From contig JABDII010000333.1 in the NCBI GenBank assembly GCA_013003805.1, positions 1 to 7,513 of the forward strand: a stretch of 7,513 nt of DNA, written 5' to 3'. The notes below the pieces were generated by a model, which was given only the letters and a program-made list of their open reading frames with translations, made no database searches and was not told where the DNA came from. Positions 1 to 5,997 of the stretch are shown here, piece after piece. The DNA is from Gemmatimonadales bacterium. GTDB lineage: Bacteria > Gemmatimonadota > Gemmatimonadetes > Gemmatimonadales > GWC2-71-9. Position numbers and translations under genes: made by a program. Each line of letters begins with the position of its first letter. Within the stretch, counting starts at the first letter, position 1.

Positions 1-2
1 CT

Positions 3-299
3 GCGGCGCCGACCGTGGCCTACGGTCGCACGGGCTATTTCGGGATCGTGACGCCGGAGAATTACGAGGAGGCCCGGGCAGTGTGCTTCGCTGATCATGG
101 CCCTGACCGAGCCGAGGTCACAACAGAGGATCTCGCCGACGATCTCGTCTCACTCCTGAGCGACCCGCGCGGCGCGCGGCGCGAAGCACAGCAAATCCGG
201 ACGATCATCCAGGAGCGTTACGGCGTCGACCGGATGGTGGATCAGATCGAAGGCGTTTACCACCGCCTGAGCGAACGGCCTGCCCCAACGACCTGGTAG
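3..299 (+). CDS. Probable glycosyltransferase, C-terminal fragment (5' end outside window)
   Basis: The frame is open from the left edge to TAG at 297-299, giving 98 residues of a C-terminus. The fragment has a GYFGIVTPENYEEA stretch followed by an acidic helix, the segment LVSLLSDPRGARREA, and an ending ERYGVDRMVDQIEGVYHRL. This resembles the tail of GT-B glycosyltransferases (GT4-like), where a 'G-x-V-x-P-x-x-x-x-x-A' nucleotide-sugar loop precedes 'LLSDP...R...ERY....M...E.VY'. The catalytic Rossmann halves are outside the window, so donor and acceptor sugars cannot be stated. The GTG at position 15 is an internal valine, not a start, because the frame is already open upstream of it. The gene converges on the por operon. 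The family call comes from pattern memory of a short fragment and is moderate. Confidence 0.6.
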   Translation, partial: AAPTVAYGRTGYFGIVTPENYEEARAVCFADHGPDRAEVTTEDLADDLVSLLSDPRGARREAQQIRTIIQERYGVDRMVDQIEGVYHRLSERPAPTTW

Positions 300-303
300 G
301 CCG

Positions 304-318
304 GCCGCAACACGCGGC
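304..318 (+). terminator. Short GC hairpin after the glycosyltransferase stop (weak terminator candidate)
   Basis: A perfect 5-bp inverted repeat, GCCGC (304-308) and GCGGC (314-318), has a 5-nt loop AACAC and starts 5 nt after the TAG. A G-T wobble (303/319) could extend it. No T-tract follows, so it does not look like a classical intrinsic terminator. The rest of the 94-bp convergent gap (300-393) shows no other clear structure and no convincing terminator for the opposing por operon. Confidence 0.25.
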
Positions 319-393
319 TACGCCCGATTCCGGCCCGCTCTCCAGCCACGCTCGCCTGCTCCAAATCGCAGAGGCTGCTCTACTATCGGCTGC

Positions 394-1332
394 TTACTCG
401 TCGTGGGGAAACTGCTCGGCCAAGATGCGGAGCCGCTCGAAATCCTCTCGGCAGGACTGCCGGGTTGCGTCGAGGTCGATCACCTGATCCGAGAAACGAT
501 TCTGTCGCTTGAAGTATTCCGCTGGGTCGCTCCAGTCGGGCTCGACGTTGATCAGGTAGGTCCGGCCATCCCACACTTCGTAGAGCGGGAAGAGCCCGCT
601 CGCCACCGCCAACCGTACCAGCAGGAGCGAGTCGGCCGGCTCTGACTTCCAGCCGGTAGGACAGGGCGAGTGCAACAGGAGGAACCGGAGCCCCTGGAGT
701 GAGAGCGCCGTCGTGATTTTCCGGGCGAAATCTTCCGGGTGGCCGATCGAAAGAGTAGCAGCATAGGGAATGCGATGGGCAGTCATGATTGACATGATGT
801 CCTTCTTGCCCTCGCGCTTTCCCGTTGGCGTCGTGCTGGTCTTGGCACCGGGTGGCGTGGCAGAGGATCGTTGCCCACCCGTGTTGCCGTAGATCTCGTT
901 GTCGTAACAGATGTAGATCAAGTTTTCATTACGTTCGGCTGCGGCCGACAGTGTAGCGATCCCGATATCGTACGTTCCGCCGTCGCCGGCCCAGCAGATC
1001 ACTTGACCAGCCTCGTCGTTCAAGTCTCGCACGCTCGCCATGCCGCTCGCGAATGCAGGCGCCGCCGCGAACGTGGAGGCCACGACTGGAACGCCGTAGC
1101 TGGTGGTAGGAAACCCCCCGGCCGCGACGATCCCGCAGCAGGCAGGGATCACCAGGCTGCAGGTGTCTCCCGCATCGGCCAGCGCGCGACCCAGCATCGT
1201 CAAACCGACGCTCATACCGCAGCCGCCGCAGTTGGTGTTTCCCGGTCGGAGCAGGCATTCCTCGCTGCACGGAATCTGAGGGCGCTCTTCCAAGCGGCCG
1301 GGGATGGCTTCGCTCTGCGTGTCGGCAGGCAT
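394..1332 (-). CDS. porB: 2-oxoacid (pyruvate):ferredoxin oxidoreductase, beta subunit (TPP and [4Fe-4S] binding)
   Basis: This 312-aa protein is close to the usual PorB length. It binds thiamine diphosphate and carries the cluster that takes electrons from the substrate-TPP adduct. The TPP/Mg motif is GDGGTYDIG (116-124), followed by ICYDNEIYGNTGGQRSSATP (141-160), characteristic of PorB. Cluster cysteines are C35 and C38 (NCGGCG), C66 (ACCGIV, aligned with the family's TGC), and C224 in SPCPTGW (222-228). The ATG at 1332-1330 overlaps the porA stop as TGATG, and a Shine-Dalgarno GAGGGAG (complement of 1340-1346) lies 7 nt upstream, implying translational coupling. A longer frame up to 1449 exists, but its extra N-terminus is Arg-rich, unlike PorB, and lies over porA. 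Substrate is probably pyruvate; related 2-ketoisovalerate or other 2-oxoacid enzymes share these motifs and cannot be excluded. Confidence 0.93.
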   Translation of the reverse strand: MPADTQSEAIPGRLEERPQIPCSEECLLRPGNTNCGGCGMSVGLTMLGRALADAGDTCSLVIPACCGIVAAGGFPTTSYGVPVVASTFAAAPAFASGMASVRDLNDEAGQVICWAGDGGTYDIGIATLSAAAERNENLIYICYDNEIYGNTGGQRSSATPPGAKTSTTPTGKREGKKDIMSIMTAHRIPYAATLSIGHPEDFARKITTALSLQGLRFLLLHSPCPTGWKSEPADSLLLVRLAVASGLFPLYEVWDGRTYLINVEPDWSDPAEYFKRQNRFSDQVIDLDATRQSCREDFERLRILAEQFPHDE

Positions 1333-2522
1333 CAGGTGTCTCCCTCTGTACCGTCGATTCCCACCCACACCGGGCTCCCGGCCTCGTGCCGCTTCTCGAT
1401 GTCGGCAATCACCGCATCGATCACGGCCGGCGTCACGTCGCCGCCACATAACCCCGTCAAGTAGTCCTGGATCAGAAGATCGTTTCGGTGGGCCTGGAAG
1501 GCGGCACGGGTGTCCTGCCAGAAGATGCCTCCTTGGCCGGCGGCGTAGTTTCGGTCGAGCACGGCCACCTTGCTCGCCGTTCGACAGAGGCTTCTGAGCT
1601 CTGCTTCGGGGAATGGACGGTACAATTTGATCTTGATGAAACCGATCTTCTCGCCAACCGCACGGCGACGGCGCACCACTTCACGGGCAGTGGTGGCGAT
1701 GGTGCCCGATGTGATCAACACCAGATCGGCATCCGCGGTGCCGAGCGACTCGACCATGCTGCCGGCCTCACGTCCGATGTCTCGCGCGAATGCCGCGCGG
1801 CATTCCTCGAAGACCTCCGGCACCCGCGCCATTGCCTCGTCGATCTCCAGCCGCTGTGACGTGGCCTCATGGGGCCAGACCAGGCCGCCCATGGTCGTCG
1901 GATGCTCGTGGCGCATGCGGTGAGGCAAATCGAGCACCGGCAGGAAGCGATCGACCTCTGCCTGCTCGGGGACCTGGGTCTTCAGTTGGGTATGGGACAC
2001 GATAAACGCATCCATGGCGACCAGCGCGGGCAAGAGGATCCGATGATCTTCCGCTAGACGAAAGGCCAGGAGCGTCGAATCCAGGACGTCTTGGTTGTCC
2101 TCGCAGTAGAGCTGGATCCACGGGAAATCGCGGAGCATCAAGGTGTCGCCTTGGTCGGCCCAAATATTCCAGGGCGGGCCCAGCGTGCGGTTCACGGCCA
2201 CCATAACGATGGGCAGGCGATAGAACCCCGCCACCATGATGTTCTCGGTCATGTACGCGAGACCGTTGGAAGAGCTGGCGGTGAAGGCTCTCGCACCGGC
2301 CAGGGAGGCACCGATGGACACACCCATGGCGCTATGCTCGCTCTCCACCGGCACGACTCTGCCTTTGGTGAACGGAAACTTCGCCACGTATTCCACGATT
2401 TCGGTTTGCGGCGTAATCGGGTAGATGCCGCAGGCGGCTCCCCGGGCCGTGCGGTTCGCCTCACCGGCGACGCTCAATGCGTAGCCGGCCGCATGATTGC
2501 CCGTCACCAACTCGACAGTCAT
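1332..2522 (-). CDS. porA: 2-oxoacid (pyruvate):ferredoxin oxidoreductase, alpha subunit
   Basis: This 396-aa protein matches the usual PorA size of about 390-400. The N-terminal pyrimidine-binding domain has GIYPITPQTEIVEY (32-45) and VPVESEHSAMG (57-67), the family signature around the TPP aminopyrimidine. It continues with ASSSNGLAYM and NIWADQGDTLMLRDFPWIQLYCED. The C-terminal transketolase-C-like domain shows ITSGTIATTAREVV, IKIKLYRPFPEAEL and LDRNYAAGQGGIFW, ending with the family-type GLCGGDVTP. With PorB it forms the catalytic core that decarboxylates the 2-oxoacid and makes the acyl-CoA. The ATG at 2522-2520 lies 11 bp after the fusion gene's TGA. A Shine-Dalgarno GAGGG (complement of 2531-2535) overlaps that stop and sits 8 nt from the ATG, so the genes are coupled. 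The substrate pocket cannot be read reliably by eye, so pyruvate is the likeliest but unproven substrate. Confidence 0.94.
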   Translation of the reverse strand: MTVELVTGNHAAGYALSVAGEANRTARGAACGIYPITPQTEIVEYVAKFPFTKGRVVPVESEHSAMGVSIGASLAGARAFTASSSNGLAYMTENIMVAGFYRLPIVMVAVNRTLGPPWNIWADQGDTLMLRDFPWIQLYCEDNQDVLDSTLLAFRLAEDHRILLPALVAMDAFIVSHTQLKTQVPEQAEVDRFLPVLDLPHRMRHEHPTTMGGLVWPHEATSQRLEIDEAMARVPEVFEECRAAFARDIGREAGSMVESLGTADADLVLITSGTIATTAREVVRRRRAVGEKIGFIKIKLYRPFPEAELRSLCRTASKVAVLDRNYAAGQGGIFWQDTRAAFQAHRNDLLIQDYLTGLCGGDVTPAVIDAVIADIEKRHEAGSPVWVGIDGTEGDT

Positions 2523-2533
2523 CGCTCACGCCC

Positions 2534-4783
2534 TCACAGATGACTCATGAAGATCACGTTTCGCGGACACTCCGACGCGCAGACCCCGCATCCCTTGCAG
2601 AAAGAGTAGTCGAACACAAATTCGTGTCCCACCCGTTTGAGCACTCCCTCGGGGCAGTAGGTCACGCACAGATCGCATTCGTTGCAGACGCCGCAGGACA
2701 GGCAGCGCTTGGCCTCCCGGGCGTCGGGCAACCCTTGGTGGATCTCATCGAACGTGGAGCGGCGCGTGCCCATCGGCAGAGTCGTACCCTCGCCAGCATC
2801 CATGCGTTCGAACAGGTGCATTTTCATGGCCCCAGCATTGATCACCTCGTCACGCCACACATCGACACGGCGGCGTGCCTCGGTATGTTCGCTCACCTGC
2901 ATCAACTCGCCGCTCAGAGCCTCGTGGATATGGAACGCCGAGCGACGGCCGCTGCCGATCGCGCCAGCCACGGTGCCGTCGTTGGTAGCCAAGTCACCGA
3001 TGGCATACACCGGGGTCTCCAGCAAACCGAGCAGGTGCTCTCCCTCGCGGACCTCAGTGCCTTCGGGGAACACGGTCAGGTCCGGCGATTGACCCAACGC
3101 GAGGATGAGCCGGTGGCAGGTAACACCGAAGTCGGAGTCGGGCACTTCCACCGGCGCCCGCCGCCCCGAGGCGTCGGGCTCACCCAGTCTCATCTGGCGG
3201 CACGTGAGTCGAAAGCGGGAGCGACCAGCATCGTCGACGCCCTCTTCGTTGAGTCCCACGGGCTGGGTCAGGAAGTCCATGGCCACGCCTTCTTCGAGGG
3301 CCTCGTCGATCTCCTCACGAATCGCCGGCATCTCGTCCCGGGTGCGTCGGTACACCACCCGCACACTCGAAGCCCCGAGCCGGAGTGCTGAGCGCGCGGC
3401 GTCCATCGCGGTGTTGCCTCCACCAGCGACCAGGACGTCTTCGCCGTCGACGTGCACCTCTCCTTGATGGGCGCGATCGAGAAAGTCGATACCCTGCTCC
3501 ACCGCTGCCGAGTCTGCAACACCCAGACGAAGGCCTCGCAATTCCTGGAGACCCGTCGCAACGAGCACCGCATCGTGAGACCGCGCCATCTCCAAGAGAC
3601 GCGCGCGGTCGATCCGGTGTTTAGTCTCGACCTTCACGCCGAGCGAGATGATGCGCCCGATCTCTCGGTCCAACACGTCGGCCGGGAGGCGGAAGCTGGG
3701 GATGCCGGTACGCAAGAGGCCTCCGGTCTCGGAACCGCCTTCGTACACGGTGACGCGATAGCCGAAACGCGCCAGCTGATAGGCCGCACTCAGACCCGCA
3801 GGACCGGAGCCGACGAGCGCCACATGCTCATCCCGTTTGCCGCTGACCGCCACCTCGACGTCGCCATGATCGCCGGCGTAACGCTCGAGCTGCCGAACGT
3901 TGACGGCACCGTCCAGCCCGATACGGTTGCAGTTGTCCATACACGGTGCCGGACAGACCCGGCCACAGACCGCAGGGAACGGGGTCGTGCGGAGCAGGAT
4001 GTCCAGGGCTTCGTCGGTCTGGTCCTGGGCCAGCGCGTGGAGGAAGCCCTGCACGTCGTTCCCGGCAGGACAGACATGGTTGCAGGGCGGGACCATCTGC
4101 TGGCGCTGAGGCTGCTCGGTGGCCCACTGTCCGGTCTGGATACGCGGGAGCTCGCCACCGAGGCCTCCCAAGAATCCGGGCGCGCGCGGAGCGACGAGGG
4201 GAGGAGCGCCACCTGAGGGGGCTTGATCCGCCCGCGGAGTTTCTAGTAAGCGCAGTCGTTCGTAGGCCTGGGCCGCAGCCGTGATGTTGGAGCCGATGAA
4301 TCCGAGGTGCTCGAGCGCGGCGTTGACCTCCTCGAGTCCCATCCCCAACATCCGTCCAGCCGCACCGGCCAAGGCCGTGTTGACGATCGGGACGCTGCGG
4401 GTACCGAGACGGTTCTCGAGCGCAATGGCCGTGGCGTCCACCGTGGCTATCCGATACGCGGGAAAGTCCGCCACAAAGTGGGCTGGGGGTTCGGTGGAGT
4501 TGAACAGGATCCAGCCACCGGGCTTGAGCCCACCGCTGACCGCCGGTCCCACCAGAGTGGGGTCCAGCACGATCACGTGGTCGGGCTCGTAGATCAGGTT
4601 TCGGTTGGTGATCGGATCGTTATTGTAGCGGCAAAACGCTTGGAGCGGCGCACCCGAGCGCTCGGCCGCATACAGGCCAAAGGCCTGCACCGACTGACCC
4701 TGGAGGAAGCGAGTGGTGGCGATGATCTTCGCCAAGGTCACCCCGCCCTGTCCTCCGCGCCCATGAATGCGGATTTCGATCAT
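2534..4783 (-). CDS. porGD: Fused PorG / GltD-like FAD-NADPH oxidoreductase / PorD two-cluster ferredoxin
   Basis: One 749-aa ORF has three modules. Residues 1-182 are PorG (gamma): IRIHGRGGQGGVTLAK (5-19), then RSGAPLQAF and a family-type end. A Pro/Gly/Gln-rich linker (about 183-232) follows. Residues about 233-630 resemble glutamate synthase small subunit (GltD): N-terminal Fe-S cysteines C234, C238, C273, C277, C281 and C285 (PCNHVCPAG; CGRVCPAPCMDNC), FAD motif GSGPAG (325-330) with E348, NADPH motif GGGNTAMD (454-461), VYRRTRDEMPA (477-487) expected to favour the NADPH phosphate, and a second FAD contact AIGD (594-597) with GTVAGAIGSGRRSA (603-616). Residues about 690-749 are PorD-like with CxxCxxCxxxCP at C700/703/706/710 and C729/732/735/739, plus C694 and C697. 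Standalone porG and porD encode only the outer modules. Inference: it takes electrons from PorAB and passes them to NADP+ (or the reverse). All motifs are intact. The start ATG has a GGGGAG Shine-Dalgarno 7 nt upstream. Confidence 0.92.
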   Translation of the reverse strand: MIEIRIHGRGGQGGVTLAKIIATTRFLQGQSVQAFGLYAAERSGAPLQAFCRYNNDPITNRNLIYEPDHVIVLDPTLVGPAVSGGLKPGGWILFNSTEPPAHFVADFPAYRIATVDATAIALENRLGTRSVPIVNTALAGAAGRMLGMGLEEVNAALEHLGFIGSNITAAAQAYERLRLLETPRADQAPSGGAPPLVAPRAPGFLGGLGGELPRIQTGQWATEQPQRQQMVPPCNHVCPAGNDVQGFLHALAQDQTDEALDILLRTTPFPAVCGRVCPAPCMDNCNRIGLDGAVNVRQLERYAGDHGDVEVAVSGKRDEHVALVGSGPAGLSAAYQLARFGYRVTVYEGGSETGGLLRTGIPSFRLPADVLDREIGRIISLGVKVETKHRIDRARLLEMARSHDAVLVATGLQELRGLRLGVADSAAVEQGIDFLDRAHQGEVHVDGEDVLVAGGGNTAMDAARSALRLGASSVRVVYRRTRDEMPAIREEIDEALEEGVAMDFLTQPVGLNEEGVDDAGRSRFRLTCRQMRLGEPDASGRRAPVEVPDSDFGVTCHRLILALGQSPDLTVFPEGTEVREGEHLLGLLETPVYAIGDLATNDGTVAGAIGSGRRSAFHIHEALSGELMQVSEHTEARRRVDVWRDEVINAGAMKMHLFERMDAGEGTTLPMGTRRSTFDEIHQGLPDAREAKRCLSCGVCNECDLCVTYCPEGVLKRVGHEFVFDYSFCKGCGVCASECPRNVIFMSHL

Positions 4784-4787
4784 CAGG

Positions 4788-4806
4788 AATCTCCCCGTCG
4801 GAGATT
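4788..4806 (-). promoter_or_regulatory. 5'-UTR hairpin that encloses the ribosome binding site of the PorG-GltD-PorD gene
   Basis: Plus-strand AATCTCC (4788-4794) and GGAGATT (4800-4806) are perfect 7-bp inverted repeats with a 5-nt spacer. In the por mRNA this reads AAUCUCC-GACGG-GGAGAUU, ending 4 nt before the AUG. The 3' arm and loop contain the Shine-Dalgarno GGGGAG (complement of 4791-4796), and the 5' arm contains the anti-Shine-Dalgarno CUCC. Two more G-C pairs are possible across one bulge. The repeat is visible directly; control of translation initiation is inference. Confidence 0.4.
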
Positions 4807-4815
4807 ACCCCACTC

Positions 4816-4845
4816 AAGATGAAGAGACCTTTAAGCTCGTGTGAA
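4816..4845 (-). promoter_or_regulatory. Weak sigma70-like promoter candidate for the por operon
   Basis: On the minus strand TTCACA (complement of 4840-4845) matches the -35 consensus at 5 of 6 bases. It is followed after 18 bp by CATCTT (complement of 4816-4821), which matches the -10 consensus at only 3 of 6. Transcription would begin near 4809, just upstream of the RBS hairpin. The -10 is poor and this is a low-confidence suggestion. Confidence 0.2.
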
Positions 4846-4925
4846 CGGGGGCTAGAGATTGAAACTACCCAGACGTGGCGCCTTGCGGGCCACTCAGGGA
4901 ACCGGCATCCTGGCACAGGCAGGGG

Positions 4926-4931
4926 GATAAT
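4926..4931 (+). promoter_or_regulatory. Possible -10 element for the plus-strand operon
   Basis: GATAAT matches the TATAAT consensus at 5 of 6 bases and stands out in a GC-rich region 42 nt before the GTG at 4973. No good -35 lies 16-18 bp upstream, so it would need an activator or be spurious. The divergent gap (4784-4972) holds this, the por hairpin and the RBS; I see no clear operator or riboswitch. Confidence 0.25.
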
Positions 4932-4960
4932 CGGCAATGCACCTAACCGGCACCAACGCC

Positions 4961-4967
4961 AAGGAGG
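4961..4967 (+). promoter_or_regulatory. Strong Shine-Dalgarno fixing the start of the VOC gene
   Basis: AAGGAGG lies 5 nt before GTG at 4973 and argues for that start over the in-frame ATG at 4937, which would add a 12-residue extension that does not look like VOC sequence. Confidence 0.75.
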
Positions 4968-4972
4968 GGAGC

Positions 4973-5365
4973 GTGGCCCGAGTCACCGGAATCGGTGGGA
5001 TCTTTCTTAAGTCTAAGAAAGCAAAGGATTTGCGCCAGTGGTACGACGAGCATTTGGGCGTCGAGCCGGAGGACTACGGCGGACACGCGTTCTCCTGGCG
5101 GCAGCTCGATGACCCGAACCGGATCGGCAGCACGGTGTGGAGCATCTTCCCAGACGACTCAACCTATTTCGATCCGAGCGATGCCAGGTTCATGGTCAAC
5201 TTCCGGGTGGACGACCTGGATGGACTCCTCCAGCGGCTCCGCACCGCGGGGGTCACAGTCGACGACAAGATCGAAGAGTACGAGTACGGTCGCTTCGGCT
5301 GGTGCTTCGATCCGGACGGCAACAAGATCGAGCTGTGGGAGCCGCTCGGCGAGGAGGGCCAGTGA
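4973..5365 (+). CDS. VOC (vicinal oxygen chelate / glyoxalase fold) family protein
   Basis: The 130-aa product has the size of a single-chain VOC protein with two beta-alpha-beta-beta-beta modules. Module one is GIGGIFLKSKKAKDLRQWYDEHLG (6-29), and SWR and TVWSIFPDDSTYF follow. Module two is FMVNFRVDDLDGLLQRLRTAGV (73-94), ending EYGRFGWCFDPDGNKIELWEP (104-124). The terminal E120 is the usual C-terminal metal ligand. The two positions that often carry His or Gln in glyoxalase I-type enzymes appear to be G9 and N76, so a standard metal centre looks incomplete. The family includes glyoxalases, dioxygenases and antibiotic-binding proteins; substrate is unknown. Its TGA overlaps the next gene's GTG by 4 bp. 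It is the first gene of the plus-strand operon. Confidence 0.85.
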   Translation: MARVTGIGGIFLKSKKAKDLRQWYDEHLGVEPEDYGGHAFSWRQLDDPNRIGSTVWSIFPDDSTYFDPSDARFMVNFRVDDLDGLLQRLRTAGVTVDDKIEEYEYGRFGWCFDPDGNKIELWEPLGEEGQ

Positions 5366-5997
5366 CATCCGCAGATGCGAGGTTCACCGCGCATCGAAAG
5401 AGATGTCGGCGGCAGGCTTCACTCGTAACCGTCCTCGCGCTGGCCGCACTCGCTTCGATTGCCTGTCAAGCCAACGGCGAGCAAGAAGACACGGGCGACA
5501 ACCCTGGGGCAGGAATGATTTGGTACGAAGCCGAGCAACTCGGCGTTCGATTCGCGTACCCCGACTCATTCCTCGCCGGCCGGTTCCGAGAGGACCCACT
5601 GCCCCCGGCTGCGCTCGATCAAGGCATGGAGTCACCATTCCGGAATGCGGTCGTCTTGCTCTCCCGGGAAACTCTCGGAGACCACGATCTCCAGGCCATC
5701 CCGGTCGGAGAGCTCCCGGTCATGTGGATCGATCGCTCCATTGTCACAAATGGCGCGTTCCGGCTGTTTCAGCCCGATTCGACCTACGAGACTCGAGGGC
5801 TCTCGGTGGCTCGCTTCCCCGGGTTCCCAGGTCCTTATGGAGATCAAGCGCACTACTATGTGGTCGACTTCGGGGGTGGTGACTACGTGGAGCTCGGGGC
5901 GCACCGATATTGGTTTCGAACCGAGGAGCAGGTCGAAACCCGCTACGACCAGGTAATCGAGACAATCATCCCCACGCTCGAACGACGGCCACGGTAG
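5362..5997 (+). CDS. Hypothetical lipoprotein (211 aa)
   Basis: The GTG at 5362 overlaps the VOC stop as GTGA, and GAGGAGG (5351-5357) lies 4 nt upstream. The N-terminus has Arg/Lys residues (R7, R12, K13, R14, R16, R17), a hydrophobic stretch (19-34) and LASIAC ending at C35, a plausible lipobox, so the mature protein would be anchored to a membrane facing the periplasm. After an acidic linker comes one probable folded domain that starts YEAEQLGVRFAYPDSF, similar in feel to lipoproteins with a 'gvrFaYP..w' opening (PsbP-like folds), and ends in RYDQVIETIIPTLE. I do not recognise the family and assign no function. Translation starting from the frame further upstream (5137) would overlap the VOC gene almost fully and is not supported. 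Confidence 0.8.
   Translation: MTSADARFTAHRKRCRRQASLVTVLALAALASIACQANGEQEDTGDNPGAGMIWYEAEQLGVRFAYPDSFLAGRFREDPLPPAALDQGMESPFRNAVVLLSRETLGDHDLQAIPVGELPVMWIDRSIVTNGAFRLFQPDSTYETRGLSVARFPGFPGPYGDQAHYYVVDFGGGDYVELGAHRYWFRTEEQVETRYDQVIETIIPTLERRPR

Noticed and set aside
1333..1449. N-terminal extension of porB to an ATG at 1449
   Set aside because: The extra 39 residues are Arg-rich, unlike PorB, and lie within the porA coding end; the TGATG junction with a good Shine-Dalgarno gives the better start.
871..1464. Plus-strand open frame (197 aa) opposite porB/porA
   Set aside because: Antisense shadow of the TPP-binding region of porB; low-complexity composition and no motif.
2477..3391. Long plus-strand open frame (304 aa) opposite the fusion gene
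   Set aside because: It lies antisense to strongly conserved GltD/PorD coding sequence, is His/Arg-rich without a recognisable domain, and is expected as a shadow frame in GC-rich DNA.
3452..4216. Plus-strand open frame (254 aa) opposite the fusion gene
   Set aside because: Same reason: antisense to the FAD/NADPH module, no domain and no supported start.
4911..4931. TGGCAC resembling a sigma54 -24 element
   Set aside because: The required GC of the -12 element at the correct spacing is absent (the position is GG in a run of G).
4937..4972. Earlier ATG start for the VOC gene
   Set aside because: The AAGGAGG at 4961-4967 is ideally placed for GTG 4973 and the VOC fold begins right after it.
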